Notes under the pieces: generated by a model
What the model saw: only the letters and a program-made list of their open reading frames with translations
Database searches by the model: none
What the model was told of the DNA's origin: nothing
Shown: positions 13,001-26,030 of the stretch, piece after piece
Numbering within the stretch: position 1 is the stretch's first letter
Layout of the letters: each line of letters opens with the position of its first letter
NCBI GenBank assembly: GCA_033675545.1
Contig: JAWDGP010003607.1
Coordinates: forward strand, 164,501 to 228,500
Source of the DNA: Elysia crispata
Lineage: Eukaryota > Mollusca > Gastropoda > Plakobranchidae
Length of the DNA stretch: 64,000 nt
Direction: 5' to 3'
Position numbers and translations under genes: made by a program

Positions 13001-15113
13001 TGGCCTTCGCTCATGCTTTTTCCTCAAATCCACAACAGTCCTTCTTATAACTGATCAAAGAGGAAAATTTTTCTCTCCTTTTAAACAGTTTTTGTTGATT
13101 TTATTTAATTCCAAATGTTCTTACTTAGCCCATATTATTATACCAAAGATATTTTGTAAATTTTGTGCATGTCAAGCCTTGATTTTCCAATAATACAACC
13201 ATTTCTCATTCAGTAAATTTTATCGTTATTGCTGACATATGTTTTACAAGGTTTCAAGAAAGTATTTTGCTTTATGTTACAAGATCAGCAATCAGTTCTT
13301 TCAGGTGTAAATTAGAAACTAAAGATCTGTGTAGGAATAAGGATGAGTACATGGTTTTGTTTCTTTCATTACCTTATTTGCGCCTATATTCATCAAAATT
13401 CATGTAAATTGTATAAAACTTTTAGTGGACCAAAACTGAAATAAGACAATTTTATTAATGACATTATTGGTCTCTTTCATAGTTTCAAATTTACCAGAAA
13501 CGAAGAAAAGGATAGTTTCGATCTGTAAATACTATAATTATGCAAAAATCAAATTTTAAAAATGTGATGTACAAGACCTTTACCATTTGTTATACTTTTG
13601 TGATTTAGTTTTGATATTCTCTATAAAAACGTTTATATATTTAAAAATTTAAGAGAGAAGAGGTGGAGAGTAGCACATTTCAAGAAAAATGAATGTTTAC
13701 ATTTACCTACACTCCACATCTTTTTTTTTAATTCCACGCTTGATATTGCATGATATATTGTATGAAATACTCATTAAGATCCGTTTTAATATTAATATAA
13801 TACTTTTGTTTGATTGAGATAATAAAATTTGTTTCAACACAAATTTGTTGCGTTTGAAAATTAACAGAAAACATTGAAATCCAATGTATTATTGGTGAGA
13901 AAGGTTTGAGTTTGCTAAAGAACGGCATATTTTTGCGGCTGATATGTTAAAGCAATTACAATAAGATGTTTTCTGTAGAAAGTCTGTACTATTGAGATTA
14001 CTATAATACTCAAATGATTGACAAGTCCTAATCACATTCATGACATTTTCACAAATATATGCGTGATAATAATGAAGAAAAGGTTGAATGTACCAAAGGT
14101 CTGAAAAATAATTTAATGATTCAAGAAAGATATAAATTAAAAACACCATTTTTTTTTTTTTGCTTGAAATGATTATTATGTAGAAACATTTTTCCTTTAA
14201 GTTTTATAATTATTTGTAATTCAATTTCATAAGTGTTTGTTTTCTGTTACTGCTAGAAAAAGGAGAGGTGTAACAATACAAAAGGACTCTAGTCTAAACT
14301 CCAAGTTGACAAGACCAGCGTGAAGATAACAAACGTTTGATTCCACCAAGAAATCCGTATCTTCCTTTGATTGCATGCTATCCCTTAGACGTAGATATAT
14401 AAAAAAAAACATACCCTGCAGTAAATACTGGAACTAGTACAAGGACCACTTTCTATCTGTGAGAGTTGAACTTGAAGAGTGAGATTGGACTGGCTGATAA
14501 TCAAACGGAAGAAGAAGAATGATGAGGATCATGTATGGATTTCATAGAAACTCGACGATTATTGCTAAGTTATGCCATGCATTTTACAATACATTTGTGG
14601 AATGCTGTACTAAATTTATATCTTGACTAAATTGAAAAATATACAAAGGCAAAAAATATTTGTAGTTAGATATTTAGGTCTTAAATAATAATAAAATCGT
14701 TGAGAAAAATGTGTCTTGGTGTTCCTAGGAAAGAATAAATAAACCTTATGAATAAAGTATTCGTATGCAACAGTTAAAGATTTTAGGCAACTTTTCCATT
14801 ACATTACTATTTTAAAAAATATATATATAAAAATATATACGTAATTACCGAAAACACGTCCCTGCCGATATGATAAACTGAGTGAATATTAAGTCCTTGA
14901 AAAACTGACTTTATGTGATCTACTTTTTTTTCTAGGGAGACAAGGCATCAAACTGTTGTTTTTGTGGTCGTAGGGTAAAGATATATATTTACATGTTCGT
15001 TTAGTAAGCACGGGTTGAAGACAAGACGCGGAGGTAAAAAAAAAAAAAAAAAACCCACAAAGAACGAGCATTATTAAAATACAAATAGAATATAGAGATG
15101 ACAAACTGACTGT
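10052..15113. other. Gene-free stretch
   Basis: AT-rich sequence with many homopolymer T runs. Its open frames are short, of low complexity, and lack splice-site context. I see no recognisable gene, RNA or mobile element apart from the (TA)n run near 11440. Part of it could be the far 3' UTR of the sushi gene if a later poly(A) site is used. Confidence 0.5.
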
Positions 15114-15640
15114 TCATATTGTGTGCGCCTTGAAAAAAAACTTCCAGGACAGCCGGATTGAAGTGCTGCATGCGCCAGGTTTAATTTTATCTCTTAACCC
15201 ACTGGGTGCGAGGATTTTGGAATTTTCAGTGTAAAAAAACAACAACAAACAAACCATGTTTATAACAAAGTCAAATGTTGCTGGGGTTATTCTAAGATTA
15301 CTGAGTGTCATATCGTACCTGAGGCATGAAATGGTTTATTCGCCATACACGTTCCTTAATTTGTTTATAAGACGGATCGACATTGATCTCTGTTTACTTC
15401 GCGTTCTAGTTCGCAAATACAACAGCAAGGCTAACTTCTCTTCCCTGCAAAGCCCCATTGTGTCAAATGAAGTCAATGCCTTGTTACATGCTCTCTTGCG
15501 TGCTTGTTTGAAGGCGATAAATCGGCGGGTGCAGTACACATACGATTTTGTATCCTACAACGATCTTCAAATTGCAGGCAACAATCGGAAGGGCGTACTA
15601 ATATCTTCGGCTTTATTTTGGCAATACAAAGAGACCATTT
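15114..15640 (-). mobile_element. PIF/Harbinger-type transposase remnant (N-terminal part)
   Basis: Read on the minus strand, the stretch 15539-15336 gives EEKLALLLYLRTRTRSKQRS followed by MSIRLINKLRNVYGE. This resembles the Arg-rich start and the WVRPIN...GEFH region of HARBI1-like nucleases. The next frame (15311 on) gives NLRITPATFDFVINMV, matching the family's conserved R-M-T-P-x-T-F-D-x-L motif. A stop and a frame change separate the two parts, and the DDE catalytic core is missing. Local base composition is GC-richer than its surroundings. I found no terminal inverted repeats or target duplication. Identification rests on recalled motif similarity only. Confidence 0.55.
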
Positions 15641-16767
15641 CGTATAAAAGCGACATATTCTGAATTTCGAAGTAAAGATTAATACAGACGCTATAGTTTA
15701 TGATTCATAAGAACTCCATGTTTTTTCCTTAAACCATTCCGATGTTGAGAGTTATGGGACCATTTACATAAACCTGTGTCTTGAAAATGGGGAAAGTGGC
15801 CCAAAAATAATCACATTCGCTAAAATCATTAATTTTCAATATTAGAATTCCATGCAGTTTTCAACTTCCTGAATACAATTTTCTAATAGAGTAAAACAAC
15901 TGAGGCCACCCAGATCACACTAGATATTTGATTGCCAACGTCAACTGCTTGAAAATAATAATAGAGCAAATTAAACTTCTGCTGAACATTTCTTGGATTG
16001 AGCCTTTTTTGACTAGAGAACTCTTTAAAGACAAGTGTAAACTTACGTTTTTTAATGGCAATGGTTTCATTTAGAGAGCTCTCTATTAACTTTACAAAGA
16101 CAATAAATTATTTTTAATAATAATAATGAATCAGAAAAATCGCTACTGATTTTTCAAAAGCTTTGATCGACATTAACGCCGTCAGCTCTTTTTTTTTTTT
16201 TTTCTTAAGTATTGAGATGGCGATATAGTATTGTTGCTGCTGAGTCTTCCTGCAGCAATTTATTTCATAGAGTTCTGTTACCCAAACCTTTCGTTTCCTA
16301 GCGACCCCAACCTCCCACAGACACACACACACATTGATTTTTTTCCTCCGCTTGATCCCCCCCTTTCCCCCCCCTCTCCCCGGCCGAGAGATCTTTTGCA
16401 GTGGAAAAAAAGAAAGTGTAATGTTAGTGTAACAAATATTCTTCCGCATTTGTTTTGCACAGGCTATGAAAAATTTCAGCTACTAAATTTTTAATATTCA
16501 TGCTTCTATTAAGAATGTAGAATTTTCCATCGAATTCCGCTTCTTATCTTTCCTAAATCTTGAAATGTTCCAGTCTTAACAGTGACGGAGTTCTCCCGTT
16601 GTCAAGGATGCGCAAGAAGCGTGTTTAGCTGTGAAAAGGCTTGCCAGAGACACCCATGCATGTAGTTTCCATTTTTTAAAGTTTATTTTCGATTATGCTA
16701 TTCTGACTTTCTTGACCGCTTGCTATCGTTTATTTCCAAAAATTCTCAATCACACTGTTACTGTAAG

Positions 16768-17909
<1,142 letters not shown>

Positions 17910-19349
17910 TATATCCATTGGTATCACCTTACATTATTGTAACAGCAGCAGTCAAATCACATGTATTCAAAGCAAGGTAAAGTCAAGAAATCTCAAAACA
18001 AAATTATTATGCATAAATGCCAGAGCAGGTAAAATAACACATACTATTTGGGCAACAACAGGAATATAATTGCCTTGATGATTATCATAGATGTTAAGTT
18101 ATCTTTGCTTATATTTCTGATTTAAAAAATGCTCTTTTACTTTTGAAAAGATTCAATACATCTATTGACCCTATTAGAAGTCTTGAATAATCGTTTGGGC
18201 TGAATAAAATGAAATTATTATTACTTTAATGCAGCTTTAATGCTCACTAAGTACTGAATTTCAATAGCTTTGGGTAACATATATCTAAATCTACTTGTCT
18301 CATTCAGTACATATTTACACATTGGATAAATGCAATTTTTAATCATCTTCAGGTATTTAAACATCTGCCTATGACATCATACGCATCTAACATGACTATG
18401 CCTGACCACAAAATTTAATGTATTTGGCATTTTTTTCTAAGATTTACGAAAAAAGAAATAGACAGGAAGGAAAGTGTTTATTTATATGAAAAATTTGAAA
18501 TATATGTTCATATATGAAATTGTATTAATAATATCATATTTCAAAAGTACATATATTTCTACACCTCAGCCCTTTTTCTTTCATTTCAAATCAAAGTAAA
18601 TTAAGTGTTCTAGTTTTAAACTTTGTTAACATTGTTAATACACAGGGTGTCTCTGAATTATTGTTCTCCACAGACAGATCACAGCTAAATTTGTAGGTCA
18701 AGTGGTCAATGAACTTACAGCTCATTATCATCAACTCAAGATGTTTTCTGGATTCACTTAGGCCATGTATTCACGTTATTTTCTGCACCTCAGTTTTGAT
18801 TATGTACACATTGCTATCAGTATTAGTACAATCAACATTTTACATGATTGGAATATTTACTCCATTTTTTATTAATTAAATCATGTTTGTAATGTACCCT
18901 TTATACTTGTATAAATTACTTTACTTTTTAGAATATCACACTTTGTAAATGATAGTACAACTCGTAAATGTACCTGACAGTTGTATAGTTTTCCGAGTTT
19001 TACATTTTTATTGATTTGGAGAATTTGTTATTATCTTACTGTTTATTAATTTGTTGCAAGAAATAAACAATCAGAACCTGCTGCAGAAATGATAATAATG
19101 ACATTGACATGCATTTTAATTTTTATCAAACAAAAGCTTTTGATCCATAATAAAAAATTTCACCAAGTTTTAATACAAATTACAATCAAATCTAAAGGTT
19201 CTTTTAAATCTTTAAATTTTGTGCAGCATTATTTAATGCATTGGACTGAAATGTTTAACTTTTTCAATGTGTAATATTATAATATTTACAAAAAGATTGA
19301 GGTTTGCAATGATAAAAGTAAAATTCAGTGAATGTTTAAAACAGTCACA
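17910..19349. other. No gene seen
   Basis: AT-rich sequence downstream of the candidate small gene. It contains an AATAAA at 18203-18208 that could end that gene. The remainder shows no coding signal or repeat that I recognise. Confidence 0.4.
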
Positions 19350-19821
19350 TAGTCAAGTCCAAATAATTCGAATCCGGATATTTCGAAATTGTTTAATTTT
19401 ACCGAATATTTCTCTCTTTAAGCTTTATTTGAAAAAATTGCTTACTTCAAATTTCAAAATAAGGATCCGGTTAATTGGAAGTGATTTTGGCGCGATTTTT
19501 TCGATTCTGACACAGTGAAAGCACTTTTCCTGGCTTGTAAAACAAAGTACATGTAGTGATATGCTCGGCGAGTGGTTCTGGTATGTGTTCCGCCCATCTA
19601 CTTTACATTCAAGAGTCTGCAATAAGGCTAACAAAGGGAAAGGGGTTAGACCCAAGGACCAGGTGATCTATCGTAGTCACACCCCCCTCCTCCTTCTTGC
19701 ACAGACTAGTAAGGCATTCCTGATCTGTCACCCACATTTTTTTACTCTTTTTCTCTATGTATTCTGATAATTCGAAGTCTTTTTATTATCCCAATGACTT
19801 TGAAATAACCAGACTCGACTG
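19350..19821. mobile_element. pogo/Tigger-like MITE
   Basis: The left end reads AGTCAAGTCCAAATAATTCG and the right end, reverse complemented, reads CAGTCGAGTCTGGTTATTTC. These are imperfect inverted repeats with TTCGAA-type subterminal motifs at both ends, and TA next to the right end. The 0.47-kb interior has no transposase and is GC-richer than its flanks. Size and ends fit a non-autonomous Tc1/mariner-pogo element. The left boundary is uncertain by a few bases. Confidence 0.6.
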
Positions 19822-21617
19822 TACTCTCAAAGGTTATTACTGTTGAATTTATGCATATGTGCTTGGGTGACATTTTTACCCATTTGTTAGGGCTTTAGAC
19901 TTTGGATTTGGCCCTAGATTCACATATTGAAGCATGAACCAGCATTGCATCTTGAGTAAATTCATTTAACCTAATTTTTCCTTAGAATACCCAAATGTCA
20001 ATAGGTATTGGCTTTAAGAGGGTTTTTCCTAAAGGCAAATTATTTGAAGTAACAACATGAGACACAAAAATGGTATTGTGGGTTGTTTTGAAAAACAAAT
20101 GGAAACATCTTCATTTGTCTGAAGAAGGCTCAACTTCAATAAAGAAAAAAAGATAGCAGATGTTTCCACAATTATAATTACCCTCATGTAGATTTTCCTA
20201 TGAGTCACTACCATTAAAATTGTTCAATATTTGACTGTGATAATCATTTTTATATTTCCTGTTAATGTGTAAGCACAGCATTTCTATTTTTTTTTTCAAA
20301 ATGTTTACACTCAGATTTTGCTAACTCGCTGGCAAATTATTTAAGTTTTATATTTATTTTAATTTTCCTTTACTTAAAATGTTTGAACCATTTCGCCATA
20401 TAATGTATTCTAGTGATTATATCTGAACCTTCATGAGACAAGTGAAAAGAGATACTGAAAACATCATTTTCATTTAACCAAAATAAATTTTGGTCCAAGT
20501 GTTCCAATGTGTAAAGAGACATTTGTGCAAATGTCAAAATTTTTATCTGATTGAAGTCATCTAAACAAGCGCCAGTCTTTATCTTTTGAGCTCTTCTTTT
20601 GCATCGAATTTTTACAAAGGCTTTTCACAATTAAAATGATCAAGTTCTATAAAATTGAAATGATAAAACCTAAAATTTTAAAAAAGCTATTTTTATGGGC
20701 GTTTTTCTGAATTTTTTTTTTTTTTGCTGCAACTTTCTGTTTTTCGTATTAAAAAGAAATGTCATTTTTATGCTAACTAGATATTCTATGATTATGTAAA
20801 TTTATCAATCAGTATTATTACAGGTGTGTTATTTCTTTAGCAATGAGTATGCGTTTACAGTAGAAAGTTTGAATATCTGTCATATTTCTGACCTTTCATT
20901 CAATATACATATATATAAGCGAAGTGATTAAAAAACGAGATCTTTTCTTTCCCTTTTATAAAGACACCCCATATATCTGTCAAATCTCTAGTTAATTAAA
21001 TAACAGGCCTAGCTATAAACTCTCGACAAAAATAAAGATCCATTGAGATACATCTTTAAAAAAGAAATAGATCTAAGGAACTTTTGAAAAGCTTGTGTGC
21101 TTTTTTTAAACCTATGATCATTATATAAGCTTACTTTGTACAGCGTTTTCACATGATGTTGAAAGATACATGTACCTCTCATGAATTGCAGAGGGGAAAA
21201 GTTATTGTGTGAAAACATCCTAAGTCAATACCCTGAACTCTTTTTATTTTTTTTTTGTAAATAAAATAATTTTCAAACTCTGTAAGATTTTATCTCAATA
21301 TTTTTCTTTCTATTTCCAACTGTTTCACACATATCATAATTTAAACCATATTTGGCATTCCTTTGATCAACTTTTCCCAGTGGATAAGAAAAAAAAATTT
21401 TAAAAGCCTACCATCAGATCTGCAAGGAACCCAGCCCAAATATCCCATGAGTTTATATCATGGTTTACAATTAGATTGTAATGTCATCAAAGGACTGAGC
21501 AGAGAAACAACATGCATCCATTGCAGAATTAAAAAAGAAAACACTTAAGATTACTATTCTCAAAGATACATTTCAACAGTATGGGAAATAATTTGGAAAG
21601 ATGAGATATCAATAGAT

Positions 21618-22680
21618 AAGGTGCTGTGCTCTTTAGCATATGCAATTATTACTTTCCACGCATCTCTATCGCTCGTCGCTTTCAGTATCTGTCACTCGTC
21701 CTACTTTAAGCCACTTTGTTAGTCCATCCAACAGCTTTCCAGGCTGTTTTCGCCAGCTACATTTTCCTTTGATCATTCTAGTTCTCACAAGATGTTCCCA
21801 TTTCTTCTCATTACATGGCCAAAAAAAGGTTGCTCTGCATTTACATATGTGTATTCTATTCATAAGTGATCTTGTTATAACAGCTTCTTGTAACACTGTT
21901 TTGTTTGATTTCTTTACAATCTATGAGATTCATATTCAAAATTGTCCAGGCCTCACATCCATACATCAGAATGGGTTCAAAATAGCACTCCAAGGCTCTT
22001 CTGATTGTGTAAATGGAGATGTTTTTGTTGGTATTGATTTCATTCTCTGAAAACCCATTTTTGCTTGCGCTAGTCTTGATGCAATTCAAGTGTTGTTGCG
22101 TCTATCGTTTGATATTAAATCGTCCAAGAATGTGCATAGATACCTTTCCTTGAGTTTATACCGGTTGATAAAGATTATCTGTGGATACTCATTGTTTCGA
22201 CTGATGACCATTACTTCTGTCTCTGCTATTCAATTCTTACCCTTTCTTTCTGATTCGTTCTTCAACAATGTCTAGTAATTGTCTTTTCTATTTTCTATAA
22301 ACAATTACAGTGTCATCTGCTTATCTCAAGATGATTGTATTGTGCCCTCCTACTTTGATTCCTGGGTATCGTAAGTTTCGCATAATCATTTTATTGTAGA
22401 GAGAGAAAAGGTCTGGGGACACATCCTTGTCTGACACTGACAGCACACTTTGTTTAAATGAGCTTATTTCCCCATCAACTCAAATTGCTGCTGTCTGTTC
22501 CCAGTACATGTATTTGATCACACAGATCTTTTCCATCTGTCTTCATCTGTGTTAGTTGTGTGATTATCTATGTTATTTTCTGTCAAATGCCTTGCTGCAG
22601 TAAATGAAGCACAGATATACCTCTTTTTGTACTTTCAGCGCTTGTTCAATTATAGTTTGAATTAAGCAGGTTTTAGATTT
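21618..22680 (-). mobile_element. LINE fragment with RT palm, decayed
   Basis: On the minus strand, pieces of one reverse transcriptase appear in order through shifting frames: QTIIEQALKVQKEVYLCF, then YWEQTAAI and VDGEISSFKQ, then SLYNKMIMRN with YPGIKVGGHN and ADDTVIV (palm motif C), then RRALECYFEPILMYGCEAWT, then the C-terminal tail ending near AWKVIIAYAKE. The frame changes several times and stops occur, so it is inactive. It belongs to the same family as the plus-strand copy at 45.6-46.5 kb. Both 5' parts (endonuclease) are missing. Confidence 0.8.
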
Positions 22681-24766
22681 TCTATTGTATTGGTATCATT
22701 TGGTAATTTACTTCCTTAAATTGACAAATAACGTGTCTAATTGGCACTACAAAGAAAGCAACAATTTTTTTAATGCAATCCTTTAAAATGCAAATGCTTG
22801 CATATATCGCAAGGTACAATAATATTAAAGTCTGCACAGTAGTTTGCTTATAAAAGCTTGTTATTCTAATCAAACTCTCAAGATATTAGCTGAATTTATT
22901 TGTTTGGTCATTGTAAACACACGGTGAAAATGAGATAAAATGCAGAAAACTGTTACTGACTTCACTTTAACAAATGAACAACTGAAAAGTCTATTTTCAG
23001 TTAAGGAGAAAATGTTCAAAACAAACAAAACCAGCGGGTATTAAAAGCGTCTCATATATTATACATAAAGAGTTTCAACATGGTTTTGGCAAATGCTTTA
23101 TTCTTTACACCAAAAAAAAAAGGAATCTTTTTTTGCAATTCAAATGTAACATTCTTGTTTTTGCTTTTGTAACAAAGAAACAACACAGTATGACAATGAT
23201 ATTTGTGCAGGAATGACATTATTTAAAGATTTAAACAAACTGATCTATAAAAAGAATGAATACAAATGTTTCATTTTACCTTGAAACTTTTCAAAGATAT
23301 TATTTAAAGATTTAAACAAACAGATCTATAAAAAGAATGAATACAAATGTTTCATTTTACCTTGAAACTTTTCAAAAATAAACAGCCTTACATGTATCTT
23401 CTCTGTACATTATCTTATACAAAATATAAAGAGGTTACAATTACCTTTTTTATGAAGAAACAATGGGATCCACTTAAACTTGGCTGTGGTAACTTATATT
23501 CAATTCAATGATAACTCAAATCTATGTGAAATCCTCACATTGATATATCAAAAAAACCCAAAAAAACTCCAAAGTTTAAATAACTTTAACCATGAGAGAT
23601 TCATTTTAGTATTTTTAAACAATTCCTCATAAAAATTACTCTAAATGAAAAAAAAAGCTTCATGAAATTTGGATCCTAGACATGTCATAACTATGAAAAG
23701 GTAAAACCCCTTGCATGTTATAAAAGTTACATAAATACATCAAAACTCAGGACTTCATAGGATACTTTGAGGTGCGTTTGTGGTTAAACTTAAACTAAGC
23801 ACTCACATTTATATACAACACTGGTCAAATTATGCGTCAACTTCATTGGCATTTATTATAATTGTCACCTTTATGTTTTAGAAAAGGTAGCAAATTCCAT
23901 AAAATGAGATAATCTGTAATACAAGCACACTAGATAAGCCTACATCTCAAGCATTATATAACTTGAGGGCTCAAACGAGATGTCACATGTTTCAAGCTAA
24001 AGTTGTCTTCTTCTTGTGCTTGTCATGAATTTTCACTCTCTTGAGTTTACTTATATTTCCTGTGTTATCCTCATTTGGATTATTAACAAATTTAGCTTTT
24101 CAATATATTATTATACCTGAAACAAACACCAATGGTGGTTTCTATTGCAAAATAAGTAGCCTACAGATGATTCAGCTGTCATACCTCCTAGAGGGTGACC
24201 TCATTGCCATATCTTGCTGAGGTAGGCTTATCCACCATCCCTCGCTGAAAGTAACCCTTAATCTTGTTGACCATTCGTTATTATTGAATTTTTATTTTTT
24301 TTTTCTATTTTTCACATTACAATGAACTTTTATTTGGAGATTCCCTCAGTGAAAATGTCAAGCGATTCCTTTTATCACACCAGATGGCAGCCCCCAAAAA
24401 TGACCAAAAATCTTTGGACACATTCAATCAAAGGGAAAGACAGTGGCGGAGCTATTAGAACCTTCACAAGGGGTGCGCCATGACCTCAGACAAGACCTAT
24501 ATAATTTTTTTATCCTAACGTTTCATGGGTCAGAGAAAGATAAAAAAAATTAATTGATACTGAGCTGAACATTCTGTTGCACAAAGATTTCATTTAAAAG
24601 GTCTGCAGCATTTCTCCTGATTAGTTTATATCAATATATTATTACGAAAGAAATCCAACAGTACATACTAAGTGAAATTAAAACTGGATCATTTTAAGGA
24701 CTTTGTTGTGCTCACTCCCTTTATGATGTACACACTTAAAGATGTAGTTCTTCTTATCAAAGCTGC
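22681..24766. other. No gene seen; possible 3' UTR of a minus-strand gene
   Basis: AT-rich sequence with an 81-bp tandem duplication. On the minus strand an AATAAA lies near 23100, and this could end a transcript whose last coding exon is the weak candidate at 24767-24949. No coding sequence was recognised. Confidence 0.3.
23218..23380. repeat. Tandem duplication, 81-bp period, nearly identical
   Basis: The unit starting ATTATTTAAAGATTTAAACA at 23218 is repeated at 23299. I see one internal difference (ACTGAT versus ACAGAT), so the duplication is recent. Confidence 0.9.
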
Positions 24767-24949
24767 CTAATTATTGATAAAAGCTTTCATTTCGAACACA
24801 AAAACTGTTCCGTTCACTTGTTGAAGGATAATACCACCACAGCTATGTATATCAACAAACAAGTTAGCCCGAAAAATGCATGTAATATTATAACTCCAGA
24901 ACTTTGGGTATGGTGCATTAAGGGCAACAAGTACGATACTGCTAGCCAT
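24767..24949 (-). CDS. Weak candidate terminal coding exon, unidentified
   Basis: On the minus strand a good acceptor (TTTTCTTTTCAG) is followed at 24949 by an ATG and 60 open codons to a TAG at 24767. The translation has ordinary amino-acid composition (MASSIVLVALNAPYPKFW at the start, FEMKAFINN at the end) rather than the low-complexity translation usual here. I found no partner exon upstream, and I do not recognise the protein. It may be the last exon of a gene split by the nearby transposon cluster, or a chance frame. Confidence 0.25.
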   Translation of the reverse strand: MASSIVLVALNAPYPKFWSYNITCIFRANLFVDIHSCGGIILQQVNGTVFVFEMKAFINN

Positions 24950-25414
24950 CTGAAAAGAAAAGCAGGTGATCAGGGTTAGAAACAGAGTGGAGTCTATTAG
25001 ACCAAAATTTCCATTGAGTAGAGACACATTATTGTCCATTCATTTGCAAGCAGAGTACGGTGTAAATTGGAAAGTTAAGTGCTACATATCTAGATATAAA
25101 GATAGTAAAGATTGGCACAGGGACATTTTTTCTCATTTCTCTTTGCATATATTTTTCCTCCTTTCAGCATTATTTTGAGAGTTCTAAACAAGATAGAAAT
25201 GGATGAGGTACAAGTGCTGTTACAGTTGCATATTGGAAGACATACACATGGTTTCCCAAGCTTGTAACCCTCCTGATAGATGTGCGGGTCTTACTTCTGA
25301 GCTCCAAGTAAGCCTTGCAACATCCTCACCACCCACATCCTATTCCTTTCTGAACAAGTCCAGAATGTTCACTTGCCGCTTATCTGGCAAATCTTGCAAA
25401 CACTGTCCATGCCA
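24950..25414. other. Flank of the hAT element, no gene seen
   Basis: Mixed-composition DNA. On the minus strand a short frame (CLQDLPDKRQVNILDLF) stands just outside the hAT terminus and may be an older coding or repeat fragment cut by that insertion. The last six bases, ATGCCA at 25409-25414, are repeated beyond the other end of the hAT element. Confidence 0.3.
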
Positions 25415-25627
25415 CAGAGATGCTACATTTCCGGGAATTCTGGGAATTCCGGGTCTGAAAATTTCTCCAGGTGGTGCTCCCATCGAGTGGAAAAAAGCTC
25501 CGGGTGAAGCCTTTTTACTTACAATTATTCGAAACCCGGAAGAAAAAATGCGAATCACGTTGTGGACGAAGCGATCGATCACCAAGTTTCAGGTCACGTG
25601 TTTCCGCCCGCTTTGTCTAAGTTTATC

Positions 25628-26000
25628 ATGGCTTTCGTGAATCGTGATGGAGAATGCATGTTTCTAGACTGCGTCTATATTTGAATTCGTTATTCTTTAG
25701 CCTTCTAGATTGTTTGTGCAAATCTAGATCTGGCCTAGTTTAGGTATCTTCAGTGCAGTGCAGTTGTGATTCAACCTAAATTGCTCGAACTCGATATCTA
25801 GATCTAGCCTATTGTTTGTTAGTCTCATGGCTTTCGTGATGGAGAATCTGTTTCTAGACCGCGTCTAGTCTACATTTTAATTCATTTTTGTTTAGCCTAC
25901 TAGAATCTAGATCTACTTTAATTGTGTTAATCTTCATAACAGGAATTAATTTATCTAGCTCTGCCTCTGGCCTAGCTTAGGCATAACAGTGCAGATCTGC
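25628..26000 (+). repeat. Diverged ~199-bp direct duplication in the hAT leader
   Basis: ATGGCTTTCGTG occurs at 25628 and again at 25827, followed in both by GATGGAGAAT, TTTCTAGAC and GCGTCTA, then TTTAGCCT, ATCTAGATCT, GGCCTAG and a CAGTGCAG-type tail. The duplicated unit sits between the 5' terminal repeat and the transposase and is rich in TCTAGATC motifs. It probably lies in the promoter or 5' UTR of the element. Confidence 0.75.
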
Positions 26001-26030
26001 TTATCGTTAGATACCAAGTTTGTAAATTGA

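Noticed and set aside
15256-15663. 135-codon plus-strand frame as a gene
   Set aside because: The opposite strand carries the Harbinger-like motifs, so this frame is most likely their shadow.
25203-25640. 145-codon plus-strand frame
   Set aside because: It crosses the hAT left boundary, mixes flank and terminal repeat, and has no family resemblance.
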